Source: Campylobacter vicugnae
Lineage (GTDB): Bacteria; Campylobacterota; Campylobacteria; Campylobacterales; Campylobacteraceae
Reading direction: 5' to 3'
Assembly: GCF_002139875.1 (NCBI RefSeq)
Contig: NZ_CP018793.1
Coordinates: forward strand, 1,519,174-1,583,173
Length of the DNA stretch: 64,000 nt
Under the pieces are notes generated by a model that ran no database searches, was not told the origin of the DNA, and saw nothing but the letters and a program-made list of their open reading frames with translations. Both the position numbers and the translations under genes were made by a program. Position 1 is the first letter of the stretch, and the number at the start of each line of letters is the position of its first letter. Of this stretch, positions 53,441-63,405 are shown in pieces.

Positions 53441-54212
53441 TTTTGGCCTCTTTAAATAATTTTAAATACAAGGCGACACAAAGCTCATGAGGACGAGTAG
53501 TAAGCGGTAAATCATACTTAAGCAAAAAGCTCTCTATAAGAGATTTTGAGCTATAACTGCTTAAATTTTTTAATAGAGTTTTGCGAGGAGATAAGAATGC
53601 TGATTTTAAAAATTTCTCAAATTCTACAAGCTCTTCGCCTATTAAATTTCTATCTTTAATAATTCTAATAACCGCAGAGACAACCTTAGGCTGTGGATTA
53701 AATGCAGTCGTAGGCACATCAAAAAGCAACTCAACATCGCCCCTAACTCCAGCTAAAATAGCCAAAGCACTAAACTCACTATCTCCAGCCTGCGCACTAA
53801 ATTTTAAGGCTACCTCTTTTTGAATCATAACAACAAGCCCTTTGCACTTACTATCGCTCAATGCTTTTAAAATTATATTTGTCGCTACATAGTAAGGCAA
53901 ATTTGCTACTAAAAAATACTCCTGTCTTGCTATCTCATCCCAGGATTCAAGAGCGTCGGCGTTAGTTATTTTTAGCTTTTGCTCCAAGATCTCACTAGCA
54001 AATTTATCTAGCAAAATCTCATAAAGCTCGCTGTCTATCTCAAAACACTCGATTTTTCCACTAAGTTGTATAAGCTTTTGTGTTAAATCACCTAAGCCAG
54101 GCCCAATCTCTACAATTCTATCTAAATTATTGGGAATCGCTTGGATGATTTGACGCTTTATGCTCTCATCAATTAAAAAATTCTGACCAAATTTCTTTTT
54201 TGCACGTATCAT
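53409..54212 (-). CDS. ksgA: 16S rRNA (adenine-1518/1519 N6)-dimethyltransferase
   Basis: A 267-residue SAM enzyme that dimethylates two adjacent adenines near the 3' end of 16S rRNA. KKFGQNFLIDESI near residues 5-17, VEIGPGLGDLTQKL near 32-45 and the catalytic NLPYYVATNIIL near 101-112 are diagnostic. It is the first gene of the ksgA-rnj-kdsD-rluB run and diverges from hisF. Confidence 0.96.
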   Translation of the reverse strand: MIRAKKKFGQNFLIDESIKRQIIQAIPNNLDRIVEIGPGLGDLTQKLIQLSGKIECFEIDSELYEILLDKFASEILEQKLKITNADALESWDEIARQEYFLVANLPYYVATNIILKALSDSKCKGLVVMIQKEVALKFSAQAGDSEFSALAILAGVRGDVELLFDVPTTAFNPQPKVVSAVIRIIKDRNLIGEELVEFEKFLKSAFLSPRKTLLKNLSSYSSKSLIESFLLKYDLPLTTRPHELCVALYLKLFKEAKNERREESSTR

Positions 54213-54274
54213 GAGTGGCTATTTTAGCTAAATTTGACTGAATTTATAGTAAAATAAAAATAAAAAGTCTAAAA

Positions 54275-55036
54275 ATGGAAAATTTCGCTAAAAGAATCAT
54301 ACCTTGCTTGGATGTAAATAATGGAAGAGTAGTCAAAGGTGTTAATTTCGTAGGATTAAAAGATGCTGGCGATCCAATCGAAGTAGCCAAAAGATATAAT
54401 GACGAAGGTGCAGATGAGTTATGCTTTTTAGATATTACAGCTAGTAGCGATGGAAGAGATACCATAGTCCATGTCGTAGAAGAGGTCGCAAAACAACTAT
54501 TTATCCCACTTACTGTAGGTGGAGGGATTCGTAAAATAGATGATATATCAAGGCTATTAAATGTAGGCTGTGATAAAGTCAGCCTAAATTCATCAGCTGT
54601 AGATAATCCAAATTTAATTTATGAAGCTGCTAATAAATTTGGTTCTCAATGTATCGTAGTAGCCATAGATGTCAAAAAAAATGATAAAGGTAGTTATAAT
54701 GTATTTGTTCATGGAGGACGAAAAGATACTGGACTAGATGCGATACAATGGGCTAAAAGAGTCTATGACTTAGGCGCTGGAGAGATACTTTTAACTTCTA
54801 TGGATAGCGATGGAACTAAGGCCGGATATGACTTAAACATAACATCAGCCATATCAAACTCAGTCCAAATTCCAGTCATTGCTAGTGGAGGAGCAGGCAC
54901 AATGCAGCACATCTTACAAGCTTTTCAAAATGGAGCCGATGCAGCGCTTGCAGCTAGCATATTTCACTATAAAGAGATTGAGATTTTAAAACTCAAAGAG
55001 TTCTTAAGAGATAATGGAATTGGGGTAAGAATTTGA
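54275..55036 (+). CDS. hisF: Imidazole glycerol phosphate synthase cyclase subunit
   Basis: A 253-residue (beta/alpha)8 barrel that joins ammonia from HisH to PRFAR. It starts [19 protein letters not shown] (residues 3-21, catalytic Asp11-type). [30 protein letters not shown] and [11 protein letters not shown] carry the phosphate-binding and second catalytic Asp residues. No other his genes are in the window. The next gene overlaps it by 4 bp. Confidence 0.97.
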   Translation: MENFAKRIIPCLDVNNGRVVKGVNFVGLKDAGDPIEVAKRYNDEGADELCFLDITASSDGRDTIVHVVEEVAKQLFIPLTVGGGIRKIDDISRLLNVGCDKVSLNSSAVDNPNLIYEAANKFGSQCIVVAIDVKKNDKGSYNVFVHGGRKDTGLDAIQWAKRVYDLGAGEILLTSMDSDGTKAGYDLNITSAISNSVQIPVIASGGAGTMQHILQAFQNGADAALAASIFHYKEIEILKLKEFLRDNGIGVRI

Positions 55037-55593
55037 ATCTAAATAGATTAAATAGCGATATTTTAATTGTTTGTGCTGGAGCGATGGAGAGTTTTGAATT
55101 TGCCAAAGCTGTCGGTATTGGAATGGTTGAACCAGCAATAAATTTAACTAAAATTTTACTTAATTTAAAACAGCTACCAAAAAAGATTATATTTATTGGG
55201 AGTTGCGGAATTTATGGCAATGAAAATTTGCTTAAAATTTACCAAAGTTCTTTAGCATTTAACTATGAAATTAGTGGAATTATGGGGCTTAGCTACACTC
55301 CTATCAAGATAAATTTACCTAATGTTTCACAAAAAACAATTTTAATAAATTCATCAAACTTCATTACAAATTCAGCTGAAATTTCAAAAAAATTTAAAAA
55401 TTTAGGTTTCACAGCTGAAAATATGGAAGCTTATAGTATAAAGTGTGTTGCGCTTAAATTTGGAATTGAATTTGAGTCAATTTTATGTGCAACTAACTAT
55501 TGCGATGAAAATGCCCATGAAAATTTCATACAAAATTACCCACAAGCCAAAGAAAACATCACAAAATATCTAAAATCAAAAGGAATTATATGA
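55033..55593 (+). CDS. Nucleoside phosphorylase-superfamily-like protein (Cj1712-like)
   Basis: A 186-residue protein distantly resembling MTA/SAH nucleosidases and purine phosphorylases. FIGSCGIYG (about residues 55-63) resembles the FxGxxG strand, and [13 protein letters not shown] (about 132-144) matches the ENMEA/EMEA substrate-binding motif. It is shorter than the family norm of about 230, so activity is uncertain. Its place between ksgA/rnj and rlmN matches a hypothetical gene in C. jejuni. It overlaps hisF and rlmN by 4 bp each. Confidence 0.75.
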   Translation: MNLNRLNSDILIVCAGAMESFEFAKAVGIGMVEPAINLTKILLNLKQLPKKIIFIGSCGIYGNENLLKIYQSSLAFNYEISGIMGLSYTPIKINLPNVSQKTILINSSNFITNSAEISKKFKNLGFTAENMEAYSIKCVALKFGIEFESILCATNYCDENAHENFIQNYPQAKENITKYLKSKGII

Positions 55594-56666
55594 AAAATTT
55601 GCTTGATTACACTCAGGCAGAGCTGTCTGAATTTATCCAGCCAAAATTTAGAACAAAGCAAATTTATGAGTGGATATATAAAAAAAATGCAAGATCATTT
55701 GATGAGATGAGTAGCTTGCCAAAAGATCTTAGAGAGAGTTTAAAGTATGAATTTTATATAGAACCACTAGAGATGATCAAAAATGAGATTAGTAGCGATG
55801 GAAGTATAAAATATCTTTTTAAACTTAAAGATGGCAAAACAATTGAAAGTGTGCTACTACCGATGAAAGAAGAGATTGTAGATGAAAATGGCAAAACGCA
55901 AAAACATGCTAGATATACAATCTGTGTAAGTTCTCAAGTAGGATGTAAAATGGGTTGTAGCTTTTGTTTAACAGCCAAAGGAGGCTTCATACGAAATTTA
56001 ACTGCTGGTGAGATCGTAGGACAAATTCTATGGATTAAAAGAGAAAATAAAATACCATATGAAAGACGAGTAAATATCGTATATATGGGTATGGGAGAGC
56101 CATTAGATAATCTAAATAATGTGGCAAAAGCTGTAAATATATTAAAAGATAATGATGGTCTAGCAATTGGCGCACGCCGTCAAACTATCAGCACAAGCGG
56201 ACTAGCAAGCCAGATTAAAAAGCTTGGTGAGTTTGATCTTGGCGTGCTATTAGCAATATCACTACATGCTGTTACAGATGAGTTGCGTGAAAAGCTAATG
56301 CCAGTTAATAAAGCCTACAATATCGCTAGCGTAATGGACGCAGTGCGTGGATTTCCTATAGATATGAGAAAGAGAGTTATGTTTGAATATCTTATAATGG
56401 ATAAGGTAAATGATAGTCAAAATGATGCTAAAGCTTTAGTCAAACTACTTCATGGGATAAAAGCAAAGGTAAATTTAATTCTCTTTAATCCACATGAGGG
56501 TAGTCCATATCAAAGACCATCTCAAGAAAATGTAGAAAAATTTAGAGATTATTTGCAGTCTCGTGGTGTTACATGCACAATTAGACAGAGCAAAGGACTT
56601 GATATCAGCGCTGCTTGTGGTCAGCTAAAAGAGAGAAGTAAAGGAGAAAATAGTGCCACTGCTTGA
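55590..56666 (+). CDS. rlmN: 23S rRNA/tRNA adenine-C2 methyltransferase
   Basis: A 358-residue radical SAM methyltransferase modifying A2503 of 23S rRNA and A37 of some tRNAs. The cluster motif [14 protein letters not shown] is near residues 121-134. The two methyl-transfer cysteines can be placed near the motif VGCKM and in [18 protein letters not shown] close to the C-terminus. [13 protein letters not shown] near 171-183 is the SAM-binding strand. It overlaps the 31-codon mini-gene that follows. Confidence 0.96.
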   Translation: MKNLLDYTQAELSEFIQPKFRTKQIYEWIYKKNARSFDEMSSLPKDLRESLKYEFYIEPLEMIKNEISSDGSIKYLFKLKDGKTIESVLLPMKEEIVDENGKTQKHARYTICVSSQVGCKMGCSFCLTAKGGFIRNLTAGEIVGQILWIKRENKIPYERRVNIVYMGMGEPLDNLNNVAKAVNILKDNDGLAIGARRQTISTSGLASQIKKLGEFDLGVLLAISLHAVTDELREKLMPVNKAYNIASVMDAVRGFPIDMRKRVMFEYLIMDKVNDSQNDAKALVKLLHGIKAKVNLILFNPHEGSPYQRPSQENVEKFRDYLQSRGVTCTIRQSKGLDISAACGQLKERSKGENSATA

Positions 56667-56748
56667 TATAATTCAACTTGTTTTTATTGTCATTGTCGTT
56701 GCTATTGGCTTAATCGGAATGATATATGTGATAAAATCTGAAAAATAA
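56653..56748 (+). CDS. 31-residue single-helix membrane mini-protein (Cj1714-like)
   Basis: An open frame of 31 codons starting with GTG, overlapping the last 14 bp of rlmN. AAGGAG lies at 56641-56646, six bases before the GTG, which is the main evidence that it is translated. The product starts MPLLDIIQ and is a hydrophobic Ile/Val-rich segment ending in a charged IKSEK tail, so it should be one membrane helix. C. jejuni carries an annotated small gene in the same spot after rlmN (recalled). Function unknown. Confidence 0.7.
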   Translation: MPLLDIIQLVFIVIVVAIGLIGMIYVIKSEK

Positions 56749-56834
56749 ATTTGTATATCTAGAGAATATAATACAATTTTATCTTTTTAAAAATTTAACT
56801 ATTTTCATAGTAATTTTAATCATATTTTAAGTTA

Positions 56835-56843
56835 GGGGGGGGG
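56835..56843. repeat. Homopolymeric G9 tract in a promoter spacer
   Basis: Nine G on the plus strand, abutting a TAGAAT -10 candidate at 56844-56849. Unlike the other G/C tracts in the window it is intergenic, so slippage would change promoter spacing instead of reading frame. Confidence 0.9.
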
Positions 56844-56849
56844 TAGAAT
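56844..56849 (+). promoter_or_regulatory. Candidate -10 element of the small secreted protein gene
   Basis: TAGAAT directly after the G9 tract, 31 bp before the ATG at 56880, with AAGGAG at 56869-56874 in between. A -35 would fall around 56821-56826 and be separated from the -10 by the G tract. Confidence 0.5.
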
Positions 56850-56879
56850 ACTCTTTTTAGACCAAAAAAAGGAGTAATT

Positions 56880-57101
56880 ATGAAAAAATTTATCCTATTC
56901 ATCACCCTAGTTGCAAGTGTTATCTTTGCTAATGCATATGATTTATCCTATGGTTCATCTAGTTATGAATACCAAGGATTATCTGATAGAGTTGATGAAC
57001 TAGAAAGAGAAAATAGAAATCGCAAAAGAGATGCTCAAATGAGAAGTCTAGGTACCGATGATTTCTATAGACAAAATTTGCCATTTGACCCAGGTTTTTA
57101 A
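56880..57101 (+). CDS. Small secreted/periplasmic protein with signal peptide
   Basis: A 73-residue protein. Residues 1-19 form a clear Sec signal (two lysines, hydrophobic core, FANA cleavage region). The mature part, about 54 residues, is highly charged: a Ser/Tyr-rich start, then a heptad-like SDRVDELERENRNRKRD that may be a short coiled coil, and a conserved-looking LPFDPGF end. No cysteines. AAGGAG precedes the ATG. Its stop overlaps the stop of the converging RluA-type gene. Expression may be phase-variable through the upstream G9 tract. Function unknown. Confidence 0.85.
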   Translation: MKKFILFITLVASVIFANAYDLSYGSSSYEYQGLSDRVDELERENRNRKRDAQMRSLGTDDFYRQNLPFDPGF

Positions 57102-58075
57102 TCCATTTGCGCAAATGGACTTAATCCAAATTCCATCTTGGAGCTGATATCAAATTTAGCTCCATTATAGTTAAATTTAAGCCGATTGGAGTGAAGCATA
57201 AGCCTATTTGCTCCAGTTTTGTCAATACGCTCATTTTCACTCATCTTGCCATCTAGAATTCGCTCTATATCATCACGCTCAAGCCCATAAATTGGATCAC
57301 CTAAAATTTTATGTTTCACATAAAACATATGAAGTCTAATTTGATGCTGACGCCCTGTAAGCGGGATACACTCAACCAATGTTAAATTCCTTTTATAATC
57401 AAATTTAATCGGACGAAATAGAGTTACAGCGCGCTTGCCATTATCACAAATTTGCATTCTAATCTTAATATCATTATAATCTTTAGCAAGATCCATTGCC
57501 TTATCAATGATAAGCCAATTATTGCTATCAATAAAATCTAGTTTACTCATAAAATCAATATAATTTTCTAATTTAAATTTATCAAATTTATCTACTTCAA
57601 CTTTACCATTTACTAAAGCTAAATAACTTTTAAAAACTTCTCTATTTTCAAACATTGATTTAAGCTTTTTCGTAGTTTCTATACTTTTGCCAACTACAAT
57701 AACTCCACTTGTCTCTTTATCTAATCTATGTGCTACAGAAGCTTCTCTTCCCCATAAACTCCAAATTTCATCACATAGGCTATAGTTACAATTCCTACCA
57801 TTTGGATGAGTTAAAACTCCACTTGGTTTATCAAAAACTCCAAATTCATCACACTCAAAAATCGGCTTTATTCCCACTGGCTTGCACTCATAATCTATAA
57901 AAAATAATTCACCATTTATAGTACTATTTTTATCTAATGTCACACCATTTTTATCAATTAATCTACCCTTATCGCAAAGCTTTTGAGCTTGGCTCATTGT
58001 ATAGCCACGTGATAACAAAATTTGATAAGTTTTCTGCCCGATAAATTCACCAATTTTCATCTTAACATATGCCAT
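57098..58075 (-). CDS. RluA-family pseudouridine synthase
   Basis: A 325-residue enzyme with an N-terminal S4-like region (about 12-60) and a catalytic domain holding the family motif AHRLDKETSGVIVVGKS near residues 114-130. LTGRQHQIRLHMFYVKHKIL-type residues near 240-258 and GDPIYG complete the fold. Target (23S rRNA or tRNA) is not decided by sequence. Its position before purB and nrdA matches a pseudouridine synthase gene in C. jejuni (recalled). Confidence 0.93.
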   Translation of the reverse strand: MAYVKMKIGEFIGQKTYQILLSRGYTMSQAQKLCDKGRLIDKNGVTLDKNSTINGELFFIDYECKPVGIKPIFECDEFGVFDKPSGVLTHPNGRNCNYSLCDEIWSLWGREASVAHRLDKETSGVIVVGKSIETTKKLKSMFENREVFKSYLALVNGKVEVDKFDKFKLENYIDFMSKLDFIDSNNWLIIDKAMDLAKDYNDIKIRMQICDNGKRAVTLFRPIKFDYKRNLTLVECIPLTGRQHQIRLHMFYVKHKILGDPIYGLERDDIERILDGKMSENERIDKTGANRLMLHSNRLKFNYNGAKFDISSKMEFGLSPFAQMD

Positions 58076-58098
58076 TTATTAACCTAACTTTTAGAACA

Positions 58099-58133
58099 TT
58101 TTTTATATAATATTAGATTTATTATATAAAAAA
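58099..58133. promoter_or_regulatory. Overlapping divergent -10 elements in a perfect inverted repeat
   Basis: A perfect 14-bp inverted repeat (TTTTTTATATAATA, 7-base spacer, its complement) between purB and the RluA-type gene. Each arm contains TATAAT on one strand (58106-58111 plus; 58121-58126 minus), suitably placed for each start. AGAAC/GTTCT flank the repeat. Confidence 0.55.
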
Positions 58134-58153
58134 TCAGCAAAAAAGGTTCTGAA

Positions 58154-59485
58154 ATGGTAGAGAGATATGCTAGAAAAGTTATGAGTGATAAATGGAGCAT
58201 ACAAGCCAAATATGATGCATGGCTAAAAGTCGAAATAGCAGCAGTAAAAGCTTGGAATAAGCTAGGATTTATTCCAGATAGTGATTGTCAAAAGATCTGC
58301 GAAAATGCTAAATTTGACATTGCTCGCATAGATGAAATAGAAAAAACTACAAAACATGATGTTATAGCATTTTTAACAAGCGTTAGCGAGAGTCTTGGAG
58401 ATGAGAGCAGATTTGTCCATTTTGGTATGACTAGTAGCGACTGCATAGATACAGCTGTGGCTTTGCAGATAAAAGATAGTATGGATCTAATCTTAGATGA
58501 TGTTAAAACCCTAATGAATACAATCAAAATAAGAGCAAATGAGCATAAAAATACTCTAATGGTAGGCAGAAGTCATGGAATTCATGGTGAGCCTATAACA
58601 TTTGGTCTAGTGCTTGCAATATGGCATGATGAGATTAAAAGAGCATACGAGCTACTAATGCATGCTCAAAAAGTAATAAGTACAGGTATGATTAGCGGAG
58701 CAATGGGAAATTTTGCACACGCTCCACTTGAACTTGAAGAACTAGTATGTCAAAATCTAGGTCTAAATCCAGCCCCAGCAAGCAATCAAGTAATACAAAG
58801 AGACCGCTACGCTCAAGTTATCTCAGCTCTTGCTATACTAGCTAGCAGTTGCGAAAAGATAGCTGTTGCTATCCGCCATTATCAAAGAACAGAAGTTTAT
58901 GAAGCAGAAGAGTACTTCTCTCCAGGACAAAAAGGCAGCTCAGCAATGCCACATAAAAGAAATCCTGTACTAAGTGAAAATGTAACAGGATTATGTAGAA
59001 TGATTAGATCATATGCTATTCCAGCAATGGAAAATGTAGCACTATGGCATGAAAGAGATATCAGTCACTCAAGCGTAGAGAGATTTATCCTACCAGATGC
59101 TTTTATCACAACTGATTTTATGCTAAATAGACTAAATGGGCTACTAGCAAATTTAGTCGTATATCCAGAAAATATGATGAAAAATTTAAATCTAACTGGT
59201 GGATTAGTATTTTCTCAAAGAGTCCTTTTAGAACTACCAAAACTTGGAGTAAGCAGAGAAGATGCATACAAAATTGTTCAAAGAAATGCTATGAAAGTAT
59301 GGGCTGACTTACAAGAAGGCAAAAAAGCGATTAATGAAAATGAAGAGAGTCTATTCTTACAAAATTTACTAAATGATAGCGAGTTAAGAGAAAAACTAGA
59401 TGAAAATGCGATAAAAGAGTGCTTTGATTACTCTTACTACACTAAAAATGTAGATGCGATATTTAAGCGTGTATTTGAAATTTAA
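58154..59485 (+). CDS. purB: Adenylosuccinate lyase
   Basis: A 443-residue lyase of the fumarase superfamily acting twice in purine synthesis, on SAICAR and adenylosuccinate. The signature GSSAMPHKRNPVLSE is near residues 261-275, with HFGMTSSDCIDTA near 94-106 and VGRSHGIHGEP near 136-146. It is followed after 15 bp by nrdA, linking purine and deoxynucleotide supply. Confidence 0.97.
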   Translation: MVERYARKVMSDKWSIQAKYDAWLKVEIAAVKAWNKLGFIPDSDCQKICENAKFDIARIDEIEKTTKHDVIAFLTSVSESLGDESRFVHFGMTSSDCIDTAVALQIKDSMDLILDDVKTLMNTIKIRANEHKNTLMVGRSHGIHGEPITFGLVLAIWHDEIKRAYELLMHAQKVISTGMISGAMGNFAHAPLELEELVCQNLGLNPAPASNQVIQRDRYAQVISALAILASSCEKIAVAIRHYQRTEVYEAEEYFSPGQKGSSAMPHKRNPVLSENVTGLCRMIRSYAIPAMENVALWHERDISHSSVERFILPDAFITTDFMLNRLNGLLANLVVYPENMMKNLNLTGGLVFSQRVLLELPKLGVSREDAYKIVQRNAMKVWADLQEGKKAINENEESLFLQNLLNDSELREKLDENAIKECFDYSYYTKNVDAIFKRVFEI

Positions 59486-59500
59486 GAGGTATAACAATAG

Positions 59501-61879
59501 ATGAAAGTTATAAAAAGAAATGGTAGAACAGAAGAGTTAGATATCTCTAAAATTAAAAAATATACAAGTGAAGCAGTTGAAGGTCTAGATAATGTCAGTC
59601 TAAGCGAACTAGAAGTTGATGCAAAAATTCAATTTCGTGATAATATAACAACCGAAGAGATACAACAAACCCTTATCAAAACTGCAGTAGATAAGATTGA
59701 TATAGATAGACCAAACTGGACATTTGTTGCAGCTAGACTATTTTTATATGATTTATATCATAAAGCTACTGGATTTAGTGGATATAATAGCCTTCAAGAT
59801 TATCTAATTAAAGCTGAACAAGAAGGCAGAATTCTATTAGGCCTTAAAGAAAAATATGACCTAGAAGATCTAAATGCATATATAAAACCTGAGCGTGATA
59901 TGCAATTTACATATTTGGGTATAAAAACTCTATATGATAGATATCTTATCAAAGATAAAAATGGCAAACCAATAGAGCTACCACAGCAGATGTTTATGGC
60001 TATTGCAATGTTTTTAGCACAAAATGAGCTAGACTCTCAAGGCTGGGCTAAAAAATTCTACGATATAATCAGCAAATTTGAAGTAATGCTTGCTACACCA
60101 ACTCTATCAAATGCTAGAACTACTAGACATCAACTCTCAAGCTGCTATGTAGGTAGCACCCCTGATAATATAGAAGGAATTTTTGATAGTTATAAAGAGA
60201 TGGCTTTGCTATCTAAATTTGGTGGCGGTATAGGCTGGGATTGGTCTAAAGTCCGTGCAATGGGTGGCAGCATTGATGGGCATAAAAACGCAGCTGGTGG
60301 AATAATTCCATTTTTAAAAGTTACAAATGATATTGCTGTTGCTGTAGATCAGCTTGGTACTAGAAAAGGTGCTATTGCTGTTTATATAGAACCTTGGCAT
60401 ATGGATGTGAGTGATTTTTTAGATCTTAGGAAAAATTCAGGTGAAGAACGCCGTAGAGCTCATGAGCTATTCCCAGCGTTATGGATTAATGATCTATTTA
60501 TGCAAAGAGTAGAAAAAAATGAACGCTGGACTCTATTTGATCCAGCTGATACACCTGATTTATGCGATTTATATGGAGATGAATTTAATAAAAAATATAT
60601 AGAGTATGAAAATCATCCAGATATAGCAAAAAGCGTAGTACAAGCAAAAGAGTTATGGAAAAAGATACTTACAAGCTATTTTGAGAGCGGTATGCCATTT
60701 TTATGCTTTAAAGATAGTGCAAATAGAACCAATCCAAACTCACATAAAGGTATAATTAGAAGTTCAAATTTATGTACTGAGATATTTCAAAATACAGAGC
60801 CAAACTACTACCAAACAAAGGTAGTCTATACAGATGGAAGTTATGATCTATTTGATGAAAATAGCGATATAACCGTAGATGGCGGCTACACTAAAAAAGC
60901 TAAAAAAATTACTGCCTTAGATAGATTAAATAATAAAGATATATTTATAGTAGAAAAAGGGTTAAAAGATGGCAAAACAGCCGTATGTAATCTAGCTAGT
61001 ATAAATCTAAGCAAGATTAATACTCCTGAAGATATAGCTAGAGTTACGCCAATTGCCATTAGAATGCTTGATAATGTTATTGATCTAAATTTTTATCCTC
61101 ACGCTAAGGTCAAACATACTAACATAGCTAGTCGCTCAATAGGTCTAGGTGTAATGGGTGAGGCTGAGATGCTAGCTACTAAACAGATACAATGGGGTAG
61201 CTACGAACATTTAGAAAAGATAGATGAAATTATGGAAAATATCAGCTATAATGCTATCTATGCCTCAAGTAATCTAGCTGTAGAAAAGGGTGTATATCCA
61301 GATTTTGAAGGCTCAAATTGGTCAAAAGGGATATTCCCAATCGATCTAGCAAACCAAAATGCAAAAGCCTTAGTAAATCGTGGTGGAAGTCTATTTGATG
61401 AAGGAAATTGCGACTGGAGCAAACTAAGAGAAAAAGTCAAAAAAGATGGTATAAGAAATGGCTATTTAATGGCAATTGCACCAACATCAAGCATTAGTAT
61501 CTTAGTAGGTACAACTCAAACAATAGAACCAGTCTATAAGCGAAAATGGTTTGAACAAAATCTAAGCGGTATGACTCCATGTGTAGTTCCAAATTTAAGT
61601 CCAGATACTTGGCAATATTATACTCCAGCTTATGAGCTAGATCAAAGATTACTCATAAAAGCTGGTGCAATCCGCCAAAAGTGGATTGATCAAGGTCAAA
61701 GTCTAAATATCTTTATGAGCCTAGATAAAGCAAGTGGAAAATATCTAAGCGATATATATATGCTTGCATGGTCTTTAGGAATAAAATCTACATACTATCT
61801 AAGAAGCGAAAGCCCAGATTCAAGCCAACTAGACAATAAACCAATTGATCGCAGCATTGAATGTGAAGGGTGTCAATAA
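59501..61879 (+). CDS. nrdA: Class Ia ribonucleotide reductase alpha subunit
   Basis: A 792-residue catalytic subunit. The N-terminal ATP-cone (about 1-90: MKVIKRNGRTEELDISKI) provides allosteric control. The active-site region has the redox cysteine in QLSSCYVGSTPD near 203-214, and NLCTEIF with the radical-site Cys near 425. SILVGTTQTIEPVYKRK is also conserved. The C-terminus ends IECEGCQ, the CxxC pair that reduces the active site. The partner nrdB is elsewhere in the window. Confidence 0.97.
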   Translation: MKVIKRNGRTEELDISKIKKYTSEAVEGLDNVSLSELEVDAKIQFRDNITTEEIQQTLIKTAVDKIDIDRPNWTFVAARLFLYDLYHKATGFSGYNSLQDYLIKAEQEGRILLGLKEKYDLEDLNAYIKPERDMQFTYLGIKTLYDRYLIKDKNGKPIELPQQMFMAIAMFLAQNELDSQGWAKKFYDIISKFEVMLATPTLSNARTTRHQLSSCYVGSTPDNIEGIFDSYKEMALLSKFGGGIGWDWSKVRAMGGSIDGHKNAAGGIIPFLKVTNDIAVAVDQLGTRKGAIAVYIEPWHMDVSDFLDLRKNSGEERRRAHELFPALWINDLFMQRVEKNERWTLFDPADTPDLCDLYGDEFNKKYIEYENHPDIAKSVVQAKELWKKILTSYFESGMPFLCFKDSANRTNPNSHKGIIRSSNLCTEIFQNTEPNYYQTKVVYTDGSYDLFDENSDITVDGGYTKKAKKITALDRLNNKDIFIVEKGLKDGKTAVCNLASINLSKINTPEDIARVTPIAIRMLDNVIDLNFYPHAKVKHTNIASRSIGLGVMGEAEMLATKQIQWGSYEHLEKIDEIMENISYNAIYASSNLAVEKGVYPDFEGSNWSKGIFPIDLANQNAKALVNRGGSLFDEGNCDWSKLREKVKKDGIRNGYLMAIAPTSSISILVGTTQTIEPVYKRKWFEQNLSGMTPCVVPNLSPDTWQYYTPAYELDQRLLIKAGAIRQKWIDQGQSLNIFMSLDKASGKYLSDIYMLAWSLGIKSTYYLRSESPDSSQLDNKPIDRSIECEGCQ

Positions 61880-61884
61880 ATTTA

Positions 61885-61915
61885 ATTCGTAGCTAAAATA
61901 ATCTTAGCTACGAAT
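61885..61915. terminator. Intrinsic terminator after nrdA
   Basis: Perfect 12-bp stem (ATTCGTAGCTAA and its complement) with a 7-base loop, six bases after the nrdA stop, followed by CTTCTAATTT. It separates nrdA from lysP. Confidence 0.75.
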
Positions 61916-61944
61916 CTTCTAATTTAACTCAAATAAGGATTATC

Positions 61945-63405
61945 TTGTCAAATCAAAACAAACTAAAACGAGCAATGCACTCACGCCATTTAAATATGAT
62001 TGCAATTGGCGGTGCTATTGGAACAGGACTTTTTGTTGCTAGTGGCAATACTATTGCTACAGCTGGACCTGGTGGAGCGCTTTTAGCTTATGCGTTAATA
62101 GGCTTTATGGTCTATTTATTAATGCAAAGCTTAGGTGAATTAGCTACATATATGCCTGTAGCTGGAAGCTTTCATGAGTATGGTAGTAGATTTATTAGCT
62201 CATCTTTTGGATTTGCTATTGGATGGAATTACTGGTTTAACTGGGCTATTACAGTTGCTGCCGAGCTTGTAGCTGCGGCTATTATTATGAAATTTTGGTT
62301 TCCTGATGTACCTGCTTGGATTTGGTCAGGATCGTTTTTAGCTGGAATTTTACTAATTAATTACTTTAGTGTTAGGACATTTGGCGAGAGTGAGTTTTGG
62401 TTTGCACTGATAAAAGTTTTAGCCGTAATAGCCTTTATTATGCTTGGTTTGGCTATGATTTTTGGTATTATGAATGGCCATGTTAGCGGATTTAATAACT
62501 GGTTTTTAGAAGATACTACTACTGGACAAAGCGCGCCTTTTGTCGGTGGAGCATTAGGTATTTTGGCTGTTTTTATGGTAGCTGGGTTTAGTTTTCAAGG
62601 TACTGAGCTAGTAGCAGTTGCTGCAGGAGAAGCTAAAGATCCAAACAAAAGTATTCCAAAAGCTATAAATGCAATATTTTGGAGAATTTTATTATTTTAT
62701 ATATTTGCTATTTTTATCATTGGTACGCTTTTACCTTTTACAGATCCAAATTTGCTCAAAAATAGCGAAACAGATATAGCTCAAAGTCCATTTACTATTT
62801 TATTTGATAGAGCTGGAATTGCCTTTGCAGCTAGCGTGATGAATGCTGTTATATTTACTGCAATATTTAGCGCTGGAAATAGTGGATTATACTCAAGTAC
62901 TAGAATGCTCTATGCCTTAGCTAAAAGTTCAAAAGCTCCTAAAATATTTGCTAAGACTGATTCTAGAGGTGTTCCAGTTTATGCATTAATTGCTACTGCT
63001 ACTATAGGTGCGGCTTGCTTTTTGACCTCACTTTTAGGCGATGGTGCGGCATATTTTTGGCTTATTAATGCTTCAGCTTTAGCTGGATTTATCACATGGG
63101 CAGGTATAGCCTGGTCACATTATAAATTCCGCAAAGCCTACATCGCTCAAGGTAAAGATGTAAATGATCTACCATTTAAAGCAAAATGGTACCCACTTGG
63201 GCCAATTTTAGCACTTATAATGTGTATAATTGTAATAATTGGGCAAAATTATGAAGCCTTAATACAAGGTAGAGATTTTGTCGCACTTCTTACTAGTTAT
63301 ATTGGATTATGGCTATTTTTACTTATTTGGGCTGGACATAAACTTATAACTAAAAGTAAAGCTATTGATCCACTCCAAGCCGATCTAAAACGCTACGACT
63401 ATTAA
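61945..63405 (+). CDS. lysP: LysP-like lysine:H+ symporter (APC family)
   Basis: A 486-residue amino acid permease with 12 predicted helices. It follows E. coli LysP closely along its length as I recall it: [21 protein letters not shown] near residues 14-34, [33 protein letters not shown], and [18 protein letters not shown]. The start is TTG with AAGGAT five bases upstream; an in-frame ATG ten codons later (61975) lacks a good site. The 3' end overlaps the converging ruvC stop by 4 bp. Confidence 0.9.
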   Translation: MSNQNKLKRAMHSRHLNMIAIGGAIGTGLFVASGNTIATAGPGGALLAYALIGFMVYLLMQSLGELATYMPVAGSFHEYGSRFISSSFGFAIGWNYWFNWAITVAAELVAAAIIMKFWFPDVPAWIWSGSFLAGILLINYFSVRTFGESEFWFALIKVLAVIAFIMLGLAMIFGIMNGHVSGFNNWFLEDTTTGQSAPFVGGALGILAVFMVAGFSFQGTELVAVAAGEAKDPNKSIPKAINAIFWRILLFYIFAIFIIGTLLPFTDPNLLKNSETDIAQSPFTILFDRAGIAFAASVMNAVIFTAIFSAGNSGLYSSTRMLYALAKSSKAPKIFAKTDSRGVPVYALIATATIGAACFLTSLLGDGAAYFWLINASALAGFITWAGIAWSHYKFRKAYIAQGKDVNDLPFKAKWYPLGPILALIMCIIVIIGQNYEALIQGRDFVALLTSYIGLWLFLLIWAGHKLITKSKAIDPLQADLKRYDY

